Shown here: one piece after another, positions 8,501 through 18,043 of the stretch | How positions within the stretch are numbered: the first letter of the stretch is position 1 | Layout: every line of letters begins with the position of its first letter | DNA from: Dyella monticola | GTDB lineage: Bacteria; Pseudomonadota; Gammaproteobacteria; Xanthomonadales; Rhodanobacteraceae | Reading direction: 5' to 3' | Assembly: GCF_003363155.1 (NCBI RefSeq) | Contig: NZ_QRBE01000005.1 | Location: 212,134 to 276,133 of the forward strand | DNA length: 64,000 nucleotides | The notes under the pieces: model-generated | The model's input: the letters and a program-made list of their open reading frames with translations, nothing else | The model's database searches: none | What the model was told of the DNA's origin: nothing | Made by a program: the position numbers and the translations under genes

Positions 8501-9680
8501 AGCCATGCTTCACCCTTCGCAAAAACCGTCCAAGCGCGGTTTGCGCCTGACCGGCATCGCGATCGCCACCGTGCTGATTGCCATCGTCGTGATCGGCCTG
8601 GTCACGCGCTCGACGCAAGCCAGCAGCCTGAAAACCTGGACGCAGGAACAGGCCATTCCCACCGTCACCGTGGTCATGCCGGCGCCCGGCAAATCCGGGC
8701 CAGTGCTCGATCTTCCCGGTCAGCTGCAGGCCTTCATACGTGCGCCGATCTACGCGCAGGTGAGCGGTTATCTGAAAGCCTGGAACACCGACATCGGTAC
8801 ACCCGTGAAAGCAGGGCAATTGCTCGGCGAGATTTCCACGCCGGAGCTCGATCAACAGTTGCAACAGGCGCAAGCGGATCTGGCCAGCGCCAAGGCCAAC
8901 GCGGACCTGGCCGGCGTTACCGCCAAGCGCTGGCAAGCCATGCTGGGCAGCGATTCGGTCGCGCAGCAGGATGTGGACCAGCGCACCGCCGACTACACCG
9001 CCAAGCTGGCGCAGATGAAAGCCGCGCAAGCCAACGTCGATCGCCTGCACGCCGCCAAGGCCTTCGCGCGCATCGTGGCGCCGTTCGATGGTGTGGTCAC
9101 CGCGCGCGACACCGATGTGGGTGCGTTGATCAATGCCGGCGGTGGCACCGGGCCGGAGTTGTTCGTGGTGTCGGACATCCACAAACTGCGTGTGTACGTG
9201 CAGGTGCCACAGCGTTATGCGCCCTCGATCCGCCCCGGCAGCGTGGCGGTGCTTGCCGTACCGGAATACCCCGGACGGGAATTCCATGCCAAGGTGGTCG
9301 CGACGGCCGACGCAGTCAACACGGCGTCCGGTACGACCTTGGTGCAATTGCAGGTCGATAATACCGGCAACCAGCTCATGCCGGGCAGCTTCGCGCATGT
9401 GCGTTTCGCGCTGCCGGTGGACGCCACCGCGCTGCGCGTGCCGGCCAGTTCGCTGATTTTCGACAACGCCGGTCTGCGCGTGGCGACGGTTGGCGAGGAC
9501 GACAAGATCGCCTTCAAAAAAGTGAGCATTCTTTCCGATTACGGCAAGACCGTGGAAATCGGTTCCGGCCTCAGTGCGGGGGATCGCGTCATCGACAGCC
9601 CGCCCGATGGCATCAAAGACGGCGATGCCGTGAAGATCGCAACCGACGACACGGTGGTCAAGCCTCATGAAAAAGCGTGA
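8490..9680 (+). CDS. RND periplasmic adaptor (membrane fusion protein)
   Basis: 396 residues from ATG 8490 (behind CCGGAGAA), inside the end of the permease gene. One TM anchor lies at about residues 22-42 (LTGIAIATVLIAIVVIGLV). Then come a biotinyl-lipoyl-like half (YAQVSGYLKAWNTDIGTPVKAGQLLGEI), an alpha-hairpin rich in Gln and Ala (residues about 125-200), the second lipoyl half (IVAPFDGVVTARDTDVGALI) and beta-barrel and membrane-proximal domains. This is the HlyD/AcrA fold that links the RND permease to the outer-membrane channel. It overlaps the outer-membrane-factor gene by 14 nt. A longer reading from 8391 lacks a start signal and is rejected. Confidence 0.93.
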   Translation: MSSEAMLHPSQKPSKRGLRLTGIAIATVLIAIVVIGLVTRSTQASSLKTWTQEQAIPTVTVVMPAPGKSGPVLDLPGQLQAFIRAPIYAQVSGYLKAWNTDIGTPVKAGQLLGEISTPELDQQLQQAQADLASAKANADLAGVTAKRWQAMLGSDSVAQQDVDQRTADYTAKLAQMKAAQANVDRLHAAKAFARIVAPFDGVVTARDTDVGALINAGGGTGPELFVVSDIHKLRVYVQVPQRYAPSIRPGSVAVLAVPEYPGREFHAKVVATADAVNTASGTTLVQLQVDNTGNQLMPGSFAHVRFALPVDATALRVPASSLIFDNAGLRVATVGEDDKIAFKKVSILSDYGKTVEIGSGLSAGDRVIDSPPDGIKDGDAVKIATDDTVVKPHEKA

Positions 9681-11094
9681 GTCCCTGCTGGCCCTCGCCG
9701 TGACGCTTGCGCTGAGCGGCTGCTCGCTGGCGCCAACCTATCATCCGCCAGCGACGCCGCAGGCGCAGGCGTATCGCGATGTGGGTCCATGGGTTGCCGC
9801 GCGGCCCTCCGACCAACAGGCGCGCGATGACTGGTGGCAGCTGTATGCCGATGCCGGACTGAATGATCTTGAGGCCAAGCTGCTCGCCAGCAATGCCGAT
9901 CTGGCCGCCGCGCTGGCGCATTACCAGCAGGCGCAGGCCTTCGCGCGGGAGGCGCGTTCCGAATTGTTTCCGCAGATCGGCGCGGGTGCGACCGGCGTAC
10001 GCCAGCGCGAATCGGACAACACGCCGCCGCTGCGCAACCCGACCGCGCCAGCCGATTACAACAGTTACACCGTGGGTGTGCAGGCCAGCTATGAAGTGGA
10101 TCTGTGGGGCCGCGTGCGCAATACGGTTGAAGCCGGCCGCGACAACGCGCTGGCCGCCAAGGCCGACCTGGCTTCGGCCCAACTGAGCCTGCAGGCGCAG
10201 CTGGCCGACAGTTACATGCAGCTGCGTGGCCTGGATCAGCAGATTGCGCTGTTGCAAGAAACCATCCAGGCCTATGAAAAAGCGCTCAAGCTCACGCAGA
10301 CCTTGCATGGCGGCGGCATCGTCTCCGGCCTCGACGTGTCGCGCGCGCAGACACAGCTTTCCGATGCGCGTTCGCAGTGGTCGCAGACCGTCGCGCAGCG
10401 CGCGCTGATGCAGGATGCGATTGCCGTACTGGTGGGCGAAAACGCCGCCACGTTCAGCTTGCCTGCGCAGATCGAACCGGTCGCCGTACCGGTGATTCCG
10501 CTCGACGTGCCATCGACCTTGTTGCAACGTCGCCCGGACGTGGCTGCCGCAGAGCGCCGCGTCGCCGCCGCCAATGCCGGCATTGGCGTGGCGCGCGCGG
10601 CGTGGTTCCCGTCGCTGACATTGAATGCGCAAGCCGGCTTCCAGAGCACGGGCTGGGCGAACCTGCTCACCGCGCCCGATCGAATCTGGGCGTTAGGCCC
10701 AACGCTTGCCCTGGATCTGTTCGATGGTGGATTTCGCAAGGCAACCATCGCCGCCGCCAAGGCGAAAACCGACGAAGCCGGCGCGACCTACCGCGGCGTC
10801 GTGCTCGGTGCGTTCCAGCAAGTGCAGGACAATCTCGCCTTGCTCGATCATCTGGGCGACGCGAGCGCCAATCAGAAGGATGCCGCAGACGCCGCGCAAC
10901 ACGCGCTGGATCTGTCGATGTCGCAATACAAGCATGGCGCGGTGAGCTATCTGGATGTGGTGCAGGCGCAAACCGTCGCGCTGCAGGAAAAACGCGGCTT
11001 GTTGCAACTGGACACGCAGCGCCTGAGCGCCAGCGTGCAGCTTGTGCGCGCCTTGGGTGGCGGCTGGTCGTCGCAGCAGCTTGCGCGCCGTTGA
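9667..11094 (+). CDS. NodT-family outer-membrane efflux lipoprotein
   Basis: 475 residues with lipoprotein signal peptide and lipobox LSGC (Cys at about residue 19), then the duplicated TolC/OprM-type helical repeats. Typical family segments are seen: DDWWQLYADAGLNDLEAKLLASNADLAAALA, SYEVDLWGRVRN, and LLQRRPDVAAAERRVAAANAGIGVARAAWFPSL. It forms the trimeric outer-membrane channel of the pump encoded upstream and completes the three-gene operon. Confidence 0.94.
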   Translation: MKKRESLLALAVTLALSGCSLAPTYHPPATPQAQAYRDVGPWVAARPSDQQARDDWWQLYADAGLNDLEAKLLASNADLAAALAHYQQAQAFAREARSELFPQIGAGATGVRQRESDNTPPLRNPTAPADYNSYTVGVQASYEVDLWGRVRNTVEAGRDNALAAKADLASAQLSLQAQLADSYMQLRGLDQQIALLQETIQAYEKALKLTQTLHGGGIVSGLDVSRAQTQLSDARSQWSQTVAQRALMQDAIAVLVGENAATFSLPAQIEPVAVPVIPLDVPSTLLQRRPDVAAAERRVAAANAGIGVARAAWFPSLTLNAQAGFQSTGWANLLTAPDRIWALGPTLALDLFDGGFRKATIAAAKAKTDEAGATYRGVVLGAFQQVQDNLALLDHLGDASANQKDAADAAQHALDLSMSQYKHGAVSYLDVVQAQTVALQEKRGLLQLDTQRLSASVQLVRALGGGWSSQQLARR

Positions 11095-11134
11095 TGCGCA
11101 TGCCCAAATAGGCCCGATAGCCCAAGGACACGCG

Positions 11135-11317
11135 ATGACGACCACGCCGCATACCGATGCAAGTATCACCAAAGACGGGGCCACCGACGCCACCACACCG
11201 CCAGGCAGCATGCATGGCCCACGGCATGGCGCGCTGGACATGGCCGAGATCGCCGAACACGACGAAGTGCAGCACGATGCCGCACTTCGCGATTCATCGT
11301 TGCGTGTGCCGCGTTGA
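11135..11317 (+). CDS. small hypothetical protein after the efflux operon
   Basis: 60 codons from ATG 11135 with AAGGA 9 nt upstream, 40 nt after the outer-membrane-factor gene. The product is hydrophilic, rich in Asp, His and Thr (MTTTPHTDASITKDG at the start), with no signal peptide, TM segment or recognised domain. Support comes only from the ribosome-binding site and the position at the operon end. It may be real or spurious. Confidence 0.35.
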   Translation: MTTTPHTDASITKDGATDATTPPGSMHGPRHGALDMAEIAEHDEVQHDAALRDSSLRVPR

Positions 11318-11432
11318 ACGATATCCGGCTTACAGTCTTAGCGGAACGAAGCGTCCATTTTTGGTTTCGTATCGGAGTGAGATAGGTACTCGCTTTTCGC
11401 ACACTCAGGCATGAGATCTAATCTTGCTTTAC

Positions 11433-11502
11433 CGTCATTCCGGCGAAGGCCGGAATTCGTGCTTCGCACTCGCGACGGATGCCGGCCTTCGCCGGAATGA
11501 CG
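11433..11502. repeat. REP-like inverted repeat (xanthomonad type)
   Basis: Two 24-bp arms, CGTCATTCCGGCGAAGGCCG... at 11433-11456 and its near-perfect reverse complement at 11479-11502, separated by 22 nt. The CATTCCGGCGAAGGCCGGAAT core is a dispersed intergenic palindrome common in Xanthomonadales. A diverged copy is at 42342-42407. It lies 50 nt past the stop of the TonB-dependent receptor and may act as a 3' hairpin. Confidence 0.85.
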
Positions 11503-11550
11503 TCAAGGAACTCTCAATGGATGCGGGAAACAGCTCACGCCGAAATCGTT

Positions 11551-14500
11551 CTAGCGAGCGCTATTGCCCAGGCTCATATCCGCCTGCAGCATGATTTCGC
11601 GCCCGTAGATGTTGTAGTTCTGGTTGTTGAAATACGGATAGGTCACGTAACTGCCGTCCGTTGGCGGCATCCGGTTGGTGAGGTTGTTGACCAGCAGCGA
11701 CAGCGAAAGACGGTGCGTCGGGCGATACGTCACACTGCCGTTGAGAGTGATCCACGGCGATACGCGCGCCGCGCCGACGGCGCCGATGCCGATATTGGTA
11801 GCCGTGTAGTTGGGCGAGGGGCCATAGCGATGCCCGTAGAGCGTGCTGGTCCACGTCTCGCCCGGGCTCGTCCAGGTGAGGCTGGCGCTCACGATGCTCT
11901 TGAACTCGGTGCTGTACACCGCGTTGGTAAGTTGATTGATCGGTTGCTGGCCGGGCGCGATCTGGTAGTCGTGCTCGAGCATGTCATTGTAATCGAGTTG
12001 CAGCTTCAGCGTGCCCGCATCGAACAGCGCATGCTGATAGCGCGCGCTTCCCATGATGGATTTGGCCGTCTCATTGGCGAGATTGGCGTAATAGGTGGTG
12101 ATGCCCTCGATAGGGCCGGTGCCATGGGCGCGCTGCACCTGATCGATCGCCGCGGCACACGTCGCCGAGTCGGCCGGGAGCTGGCCCAGCAGACATTCCG
12201 CGTCATTGCGCAGCAGCAGGTTGACATCCTGCTGCACCACTTCGTCCTGTATGGCGATGCGCAGATAGTCCACGCTCAGATCCAGGCCTTCCACCGGCGA
12301 CCACACCGTGCCGAGCGTCCAGCTCTGGGCTGATGTAGGTTGCAGTGTGGGATTGGCCAGCGTGGTCCCCTGCACGGTGTATTGATAGTTGGTGCCGCAC
12401 ACGGCGGCATGCGCCGTCGCGCATTGGTAGTAGTCGGTGACGATGGTGTAGTAATCGGTCGGTGCGAGGAAGATCGACGACAGATCAGGCACCTTGAACG
12501 ATGTCGTGTAATTGCCGCGGATCAACCACGTATCGAACGGTCGATACTCGATGCCGGCTTTATAAGTGAATTTATGATTGTCACTGCCGTGCTCGAGCGC
12601 GTAATGATCGTAGCGGCCTGACAGATCGATCGTCAGCGCTTTCAACAACGGCAGATTCAGTTCGAACGCCGTTGCCGCATGCGAGCGCTCGCCACCGCCC
12701 CCTGCCGCGGCGTGTTCGAACACATCATCTTGCGTGAACACCGGACCGATCGGCTCATACCACGCTTCGCTGCCGCCTTCGATCAAGGCGGCCACGCCGG
12801 CGTCGCCGCCGGGCAGTGTAAACAACGATGCGTTGCTCAACGTGGCGCGCGCCTGATTGATCCAGGTGCTGCTGTTTTCGTCGACCTGCTGCGTGAAACT
12901 GGCGTACTGTGCGGGCGTGATGGCTTGAAAGAATGCGTTGTAGTTGGTGTTGTACGTCATGAAGCCCGAATGCGTATCCACGCCGAGCGATGGGCCAAAC
13001 ATGCCAGTGAAGAACGCATCGATTTTCGACGTAATCAGCAACGGTTCGGCGATATCCGTGCGATCGCCCGTGCGCATGTAATAGACATCCCAGTCCCAGC
13101 CTGAGTCGCCCCATTGACCGTTGGCACCGATGTCGGCCTGATAAAGCAGATCATCCTGCCGATACATCTGGCCGGCCAAACCGCCGGGCATTTCTTCGGG
13201 CGAAAAGTACCGCTCCGGATACAGAAACTCGCCGGTGGTTGCATCCTCGATGGCGCCCTGTGGAAGGTCATCGGGAAACCACGCGGTGACGCCAGGAAAC
13301 CAGCGCTGTTGCTGCGAATTGACCATCGCATCGCCATAGAACCGCACGCTGTCTAGTTGGTAGGCGAGCTTCAGCATGCCGTCGTAACTTCGCTGCTGGT
13401 TGCTGAAGGTCATGTCGCCATCAATGGCGCGCGAACCGCAGTACTGGCCTGGCGGATTGGGCGAAGCGCTTGTCACCAGCATCGTGCTGCCGCCAAAAAG
13501 CTGCGTGGCGCAGCCATCCGGCGGCGTAAGATAACCCAGCGGCCGGCCGGTGAAGGTCGATGCATTGCCGAAGTTGAGAATGCCTGCCTGCACACTGGTT
13601 GCGGCGGCGACACCTACCCCCGAATCGCCCGCCGTCAGCGGGCGTTGATAGCCCCATATGGGCGAGGCGTTGTCGAATTCGACAGCGCCCAGGATGTGCC
13701 ATGCGCCGATGTCGTGGCCGTAGACACCGCTGATGCGCTGGTTGGCGCCGCCGCCGTCCGAATAGCCGCCCGCGCGCGCAGATAGCTCTGCACCATCCAT
13801 GTGCGACTTGGTAACGATGTTGATCACGCCACCAATCGCTTGCGAACCATAGATCGAAGAGGCGCCGCCGGGCATCACGTCGATGTGGTCGATCATCGCG
13901 ATCGGAAAATTCGAAAGATTGGTGAAGTTCAGCGTGCCATTGTATAGCCGTCCAAAATTGGCGACGGGTTTGCCGTCGAGCAGAATCAGCGTGAATTCCG
14001 GGCTCAAGCCGAACAGACTCACCGCCTGCGCGCCTTGCGTGAAAGCGCCGGCAAGCTGCGGACCTTGCACGGAACCGGTGGCTAGTACGGAGTTCTCCAA
14101 TACATCGGCGAGGTTGTTGAAGCCACGCGCGCGAATGTCTTCGGCGGTGATGGTCGTGGTGGGTGTGGCCGTCTGGATGTCCGCATTGCCGATCAGCGAG
14201 CCGCTGACGTTGACGGTGGTGAGCGTCCGGGGTTGCTCGGTAATGATCGGTACGAATGCGTGACGCACAGGGTGTGAAGCAGGCGATGCTTCCAGCACGA
14301 ACGTGCTTGCGTTGATGGCTTTCCAGGTCAGCCCCGTGCCGGCAAGCACGTGCTTCAAGGCGTCCACGGGTGTGAAGCGCCCGGATACTCCGTGGGTGAT
14401 CTTGTCGTCGATCAGATCCGGCGCGTAGACAAGCTGGAGATCGCCTTGCACGGCCAGCGCATCCAGCGCATGGCTCAAGCTGCCCGCCATGACGGCATAG

Positions 14501-14691
14501 GTACGGGAGGCGACGATCGTTTCGGCCAGCGCGGGGCGCGGCGTCAAGGCAGCGCCGGTGCCAAGCAGGGTCAGGCCGAGCGGGCAGGCGAACGTCGTGG
14601 CATGGCAAAGCAGGGATGCGGGCCATCCCCTCTCGCCCAGGATGCGCGGCAGGCGAACCCGCAGCATCCATCCTTGCCAGCTTGCGCGCAT
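11551..14691 (-). CDS. TonB-dependent outer-membrane receptor with N-terminal STN signalling domain
   Basis: 1046 residues from ATG 14691. After a long signal region ending near ALAET come an STN domain at about residues 65-118 (SLSHALDALAVQGDLQLVYAPDLI), a plug domain (TITAEDIRARGFNNLADVLENS through GGASSIYGSQAIGGVINIVTK) and a large beta-barrel ending ADMSLGNSAR. STN-bearing receptors transmit ligand binding to a FecR-type anti-sigma protein. Here FecR and an ECF sigma are encoded just upstream on the same strand, so this is a classic surface-signalling unit. The substrate is not evident. The N-region before the hydrophobic core is unusually long (about 40 residues), so the true start could be a little downstream. 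Confidence 0.92.
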   Translation of the reverse strand: MRASWQGWMLRVRLPRILGERGWPASLLCHATTFACPLGLTLLGTGAALTPRPALAETIVASRTYAVMAGSLSHALDALAVQGDLQLVYAPDLIDDKITHGVSGRFTPVDALKHVLAGTGLTWKAINASTFVLEASPASHPVRHAFVPIITEQPRTLTTVNVSGSLIGNADIQTATPTTTITAEDIRARGFNNLADVLENSVLATGSVQGPQLAGAFTQGAQAVSLFGLSPEFTLILLDGKPVANFGRLYNGTLNFTNLSNFPIAMIDHIDVMPGGASSIYGSQAIGGVINIVTKSHMDGAELSARAGGYSDGGGANQRISGVYGHDIGAWHILGAVEFDNASPIWGYQRPLTAGDSGVGVAAATSVQAGILNFGNASTFTGRPLGYLTPPDGCATQLFGGSTMLVTSASPNPPGQYCGSRAIDGDMTFSNQQRSYDGMLKLAYQLDSVRFYGDAMVNSQQQRWFPGVTAWFPDDLPQGAIEDATTGEFLYPERYFSPEEMPGGLAGQMYRQDDLLYQADIGANGQWGDSGWDWDVYYMRTGDRTDIAEPLLITSKIDAFFTGMFGPSLGVDTHSGFMTYNTNYNAFFQAITPAQYASFTQQVDENSSTWINQARATLSNASLFTLPGGDAGVAALIEGGSEAWYEPIGPVFTQDDVFEHAAAGGGGERSHAATAFELNLPLLKALTIDLSGRYDHYALEHGSDNHKFTYKAGIEYRPFDTWLIRGNYTTSFKVPDLSSIFLAPTDYYTIVTDYYQCATAHAAVCGTNYQYTVQGTTLANPTLQPTSAQSWTLGTVWSPVEGLDLSVDYLRIAIQDEVVQQDVNLLLRNDAECLLGQLPADSATCAAAIDQVQRAHGTGPIEGITTYYANLANETAKSIMGSARYQHALFDAGTLKLQLDYNDMLEHDYQIAPGQQPINQLTNAVYSTEFKSIVSASLTWTSPGETWTSTLYGHRYGPSPNYTATNIGIGAVGAARVSPWITLNGSVTYRPTHRLSLSLLVNNLTNRMPPTDGSYVTYPYFNNQNYNIYGREIMLQADMSLGNSAR

Positions 14692-14927
14692 GCCGACCCT
14701 CTGCCTCCCCGACCCGCTTTCCCCCAAAACAAGCCTACATTTCGCCAACTTCGCGAAAGGTTCGATCATAGGGCAAGCTGGATCATGGATGATGCCGGGT
14801 ACACACGGCATCCCTTCTTGCTTGCGCGTCGGCCCGCTTGCCCGCTGCCCGGATGAGGGTGTTCGCACCTGCACATCCGGTGCATGGGCGGCATGCTCGC
14901 CCGGACGATGTGAACGTTTCGGATGGA

Positions 14928-15932
14928 TCAACGGTCGCGACGCAGCACGATCCGCGTCGCGCTGATGCGCGTCGCCTGGATGGCCCATCCTTGCTGCAGC
15001 AGTTGCAGGAACGTCTGCTGATCGTTGGTGCGGAAGATGCCGCTGACGTGAAGCTCATTGAGCGACGCGTCGCCGATCTCAAGCTTCGCTGTGCTGTAGC
15101 GATTCATCTCGGCCACGAGTTTGGGTAGATCCCAGTCGTGCACGAACAGCTTGCCCTGCGTCCAGCCTCGCGCCTGCTCCGTATCGAGCGCATGCACGGG
15201 CGTGATATCGCCATGATCGTCGTACGCGAGGCCTTGGCCGCCGACCAGCGAAGCGCTTTGCAGCGAACCGGCGGGCGACTGTGTGGCAATGGCGAGCTTG
15301 CCCTTCAGCAGTGCCACATCGGTGGAACCGTCATCGAGGCGCACCTGGAATTGCGTGCCGACGGCCGTCACCGTACCGTTGCCGGCATGCACCACAAACG
15401 GCCACGCATGGTTGCCTTGCACGCTGAATTGCGCTCGCCCATGCAGAAGATCGACGCGACGCGTGCGCGCGCTGTAGCGCACGACCACTTGCGTATTCGT
15501 ATCCAGCAAGATGGACGAGCCATCGGAGAGCACCACGGTGCGCTCTTGGCCGGCAGGGGTGGCGTAAGCCGTGCCGACCGGATCCGATGGCGTCGATAGC
15601 CAGTGCGGCAGGGCGACCACGGCAACAACAATCGCCAGCCCTGCCGCAAGCGTGGGGAACAACCAGCGTCGCGGCACGCCGCGACCCGGTTCCTGCCGCA
15701 ATGCGCGATAGGCCGCCGCCAGCACGGCCGGGTCTTTGACGGCCTGTTCGCTGTGCTGCCAGATCGACTCCACTTCGTGATACGCAGCGGCATGGCGCGG
15801 ATCGGCATTGCGCCAACGCTCGAATGCAGCGCGGTCCTCCGCAGGGCAGTCGGCATCCAACAGGCGCGCGAGCCACTGCTCGGCCTGCTGCAAGTCGGGT
15901 GACATCCCCCTATTTTCGTTCCGCCTGTCCAT
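14928..15932 (-). CDS. fecR: FecR-family anti-sigma/sigma-activity regulator
   Basis: 334 residues from ATG 15932, five nt after the sigma-factor stop, consistent with translational coupling; ATG 15905 after AGGGGG is an alternative. The cytoplasmic N-terminal DUF4880-type segment (QAEQWLARLLDADCPAEDRAAFERWRN) is followed by one TM helix at about residues 85-105 (LFPTLAAGLAIVVAVVAL). A periplasmic FecR domain follows (RTVVLSDGSSILLDTNTQVVV) and then a C-terminal STN-like region. It holds or activates the adjacent ECF sigma according to the state of the receptor encoded downstream. A gap of 236 nt without a recognisable gene separates it from the receptor. Confidence 0.92.
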   Translation of the reverse strand: MDRRNENRGMSPDLQQAEQWLARLLDADCPAEDRAAFERWRNADPRHAAAYHEVESIWQHSEQAVKDPAVLAAAYRALRQEPGRGVPRRWLFPTLAAGLAIVVAVVALPHWLSTPSDPVGTAYATPAGQERTVVLSDGSSILLDTNTQVVVRYSARTRRVDLLHGRAQFSVQGNHAWPFVVHAGNGTVTAVGTQFQVRLDDGSTDVALLKGKLAIATQSPAGSLQSASLVGGQGLAYDDHGDITPVHALDTEQARGWTQGKLFVHDWDLPKLVAEMNRYSTAKLEIGDASLNELHVSGIFRTNDQQTFLQLLQQGWAIQATRISATRIVLRRDR

Positions 15933-15937
15933 GCTTG

Positions 15938-16519
15938 TTAAAACGTTTTCGTTGAGGAATCGCCTACCTTGCGCCGCAGCTGCGCCAGCGCAGTGGCAAG
16001 GTGCTTTTCGACCATTTTGACTGAAATACCGCAACGGCTGGCGATATCCGCATGGCTCAAACCGTGTACCCGCTTGAGCAGGTACACGCGCTGGCACTTA
16101 GGCGGCAGCTCCAGGATCGCCCGCGATAGGCGGGCCACCTGCTGGTCGTACTGCGCGCGCTGTTCGGGGGTGTGCTCGCCGGTGGCGATCTCCAGGCCCT
16201 CCAGCGCGACATGATCTTTGTTGTGATGACTCTGCGCGACGCGATACTGGTCGTGCGCCACGTTGACCGCGATCCGGTACAAAAGCTGTTTCCAGGCCGA
16301 CGGCGGCTCCGACTCGCGGTAGCGCATCAGCTTGGCCATGCTTTCCTGCGCGGCGTCTTCGGCATCCTGTTCGGACGCCGTGCGCGCACGCAGAAACTGC
16401 AGCAGGCCACGGAACTGGCCGCGCAGAAAGAGATCGAAGCTGCGCGTGTCGGCGCCGACATTCATCGCCGGAACGTCCGGCAAGGCCCCGATCGGCGCAC
16501 TTTCCCGCTTGTTTTTCAT
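15938..16519 (-). CDS. fecI: FecI-type ECF RNA polymerase sigma factor
   Basis: 193 residues from ATG 16519. Region 2 is SEQDAEDAAQESMAKLMRYRES and region 4 is LELPPKCQRVYLLKRVHGLSHADIASRCGISVKMVEKHLATAL, with the helix-turn-helix for the -35 element. It is followed by fecR with a 5-nt gap, then the STN-domain receptor, giving the sigma/anti-sigma/receptor order of Fec-type systems. It should direct transcription of the receptor gene when ligand is bound. An upstream in-frame ATG at 16585 lacks a good ribosome-binding site. Confidence 0.93.
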   Translation of the reverse strand: MKNKRESAPIGALPDVPAMNVGADTRSFDLFLRGQFRGLLQFLRARTASEQDAEDAAQESMAKLMRYRESEPPSAWKQLLYRIAVNVAHDQYRVAQSHHNKDHVALEGLEIATGEHTPEQRAQYDQQVARLSRAILELPPKCQRVYLLKRVHGLSHADIASRCGISVKMVEKHLATALAQLRRKVGDSSTKTF

Positions 16520-16708
16520 CCCCGGATGCGTACCCACCCCAACCCAGCTTCCAGCGAATGTGACGCAAAACGTGGCGGCATGCAAATCGGGGCACTCGGC
16601 AGGATGCGCAAACGTCCTGCTGCGCGATGGCGGCGATTATGAAGCGCATTATTGCAATTCACGGCATCGAAAATCCGCCGGCGATTATCTGGGTTAAATA
16701 AAGTGTCA

Positions 16709-16743
16709 TTTTCAGGCGGCGCGATTGGCAACGCGCCTGAAAA
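16709..16743. repeat. inverted repeat in the 343-nt gap between fecI and the secreted-protein gene
   Basis: Perfect 10-bp arms TTTTCAGGCG (16709-16718) and CGCCTGAAAA (16734-16743) flank a 15-nt loop. It lies between two divergently transcribed genes (16519 minus, 16863 plus), so it is more likely an operator or an mRNA hairpin in the 5' region than a terminator. Nothing else stands out in 16520-16862 except a good AAGGAG before 16863. Confidence 0.5.
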
Positions 16744-16862
16744 CAGATCGGCGTAAATAACCCTGCACGTTCACGACCTTAGTGTCGGGCCCTGGCCCTA
16801 CCAGGCATCGCGCCGTGCATGGGGTGCGGCGCATTTCTCTTGCGTCAGTCAAGGAGTAGCTC

Positions 16863-17627
16863 ATGAATATCGTTTCTCGCACGAAAAAGCTTGCGCTGTG
16901 CATGTCTTTCGGTCTGCTGTTCGTTGCCTCCGCGTCCTATGCGGCGCAGTACACCTATATTCCCAGCAATGTGAAAGTGGATTTCAGCAATACCTCAGGC
17001 CAGAAAGACAGCCTGGTGTTCCAGCAGGGCGGCAAACTGGAAACATCGGGCATCAATACCTATAACTTCAGCGGTGGCTTCAACGATTCGAACGCCTTCG
17101 GCCTCTCGGACGCCGTGATCACCGATACCGCCTCCACGACGGTGACGAGCGATACCCAGGGCGTACTGCCGGAGCAGGTCAATTCCAACGCCAATGCGTA
17201 TTACCTGCTGAATGGCTTGTTGACGGTGGCCAATCCCACCGACGTTCAGAACCTGCAATCGGGTGCGGGCTATACCTTGACGGATGCCATTTCGGTCAGC
17301 ATCTCAGGCAGCGGTGTTTCGATTCCTTCGGGCAACTACAAGGCCGGCACGAAATTCGCCGTAACCGGCCCAGTTAGCGTTACCACCGTTGCCGGCACCA
17401 CCGAAACCGATACCTTCACCGGCAAGATCGTGCTGGGCGAAGTGCGCGGCATTCGCGATGCGTGGGGCAACCTGACGGGGACGCGCATGAACGCGATCCA
17501 CATCACCGGATCACTGACGGACAGCGCGGGCGAAACGTACAAGATCGACCAAGTTGTCGGCCAGAATGACTTGAACGGCATCACCCCGGACCAGCTCACC
17601 CTCAACTACACCTTGACCCAGCAGTAA
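16863..17627 (+). CDS. secreted protein of unknown function
   Basis: 254 residues with a clear Sec signal peptide (MNIVSRTKKLALCMSFGLLFVASASYAAQ, cleavage after SYA) and CAAGGAG before the ATG. The mature part is Thr-, Ser- and Asn-rich with few charged residues, no cysteine and no TM segment, suggesting a beta-rich periplasmic or extracellular protein. It is monocistronic with its own terminator. I do not recognise the family. Confidence 0.8.
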   Translation: MNIVSRTKKLALCMSFGLLFVASASYAAQYTYIPSNVKVDFSNTSGQKDSLVFQQGGKLETSGINTYNFSGGFNDSNAFGLSDAVITDTASTTVTSDTQGVLPEQVNSNANAYYLLNGLLTVANPTDVQNLQSGAGYTLTDAISVSISGSGVSIPSGNYKAGTKFAVTGPVSVTTVAGTTETDTFTGKIVLGEVRGIRDAWGNLTGTRMNAIHITGSLTDSAGETYKIDQVVGQNDLNGITPDQLTLNYTLTQQ

Positions 17628-17643
17628 GGCGCAAGGCGCGCAG

Positions 17644-17677
17644 TAATCAAGGAGCTGCATCGCGCAGCTCCTTTGAT
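17644..17677 (+). terminator. rho-independent terminator
   Basis: GGAGCTGC/GCAGCTCC stem extended by flanking AATCAA and TTGATT pairs, with TTTGATTT on the 3' side, 17 nt after the stop of the secreted-protein gene. Confidence 0.8.
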
Positions 17678-17827
17678 TTCAAGGCGAGCGAACGATGTGC
17701 ACAGAGCGCTCACACACATGAACACTTCGACCGCCGATGCGACATGGCCGGTTGACATGAGTGGCAGGATTTTGTCACACATACGGGTGCAAGCTCGATC
17801 CACGTGTAGACCAAGGCCGATACCTGT

Positions 17828-18034
17828 ATGAATGTGTGTGTAAACCTCGAAAAGAGCGAAATAGAGGGACTGGAAAGCGTCGCGGAAGGCCGTGCATCCG
17901 CGGTATCCGCGCCGGTGACATCACGCTTGCTCGACATGGGGTTGATCCAACCGTGCGATGAAAACGGACATGGCATGAAAACGCTGCAGCTCACTCCCAA
18001 GGGGCTGTCGTTCATCCGTTCGAGCGACCAGTGA
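17828..18034 (+). CDS. small hypothetical protein, possibly winged-helix-like
   Basis: 68 residues starting MNVCVNLEKSEIEGLESV. The C-terminal half (SRLLDMGLIQPCDENGHGMKTLQLTPKGLSFI) reads like the wing and last helix of small DNA-binding proteins, where LTPKG is common, but this is only a resemblance. It is convergent with the minus-strand fecR at 18044, with 9 nt between stops. The ribosome-binding site is weak. Confidence 0.5.
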   Translation: MNVCVNLEKSEIEGLESVAEGRASAVSAPVTSRLLDMGLIQPCDENGHGMKTLQLTPKGLSFIRSSDQ

Positions 18035-18043
18035 ACGAACCGG

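Noticed and set aside
11433..11502. insertion-sequence ends
   Set aside because: Inverted arms are only 22 nt apart, with no transposase and no target duplication; fits a REP-type palindrome.
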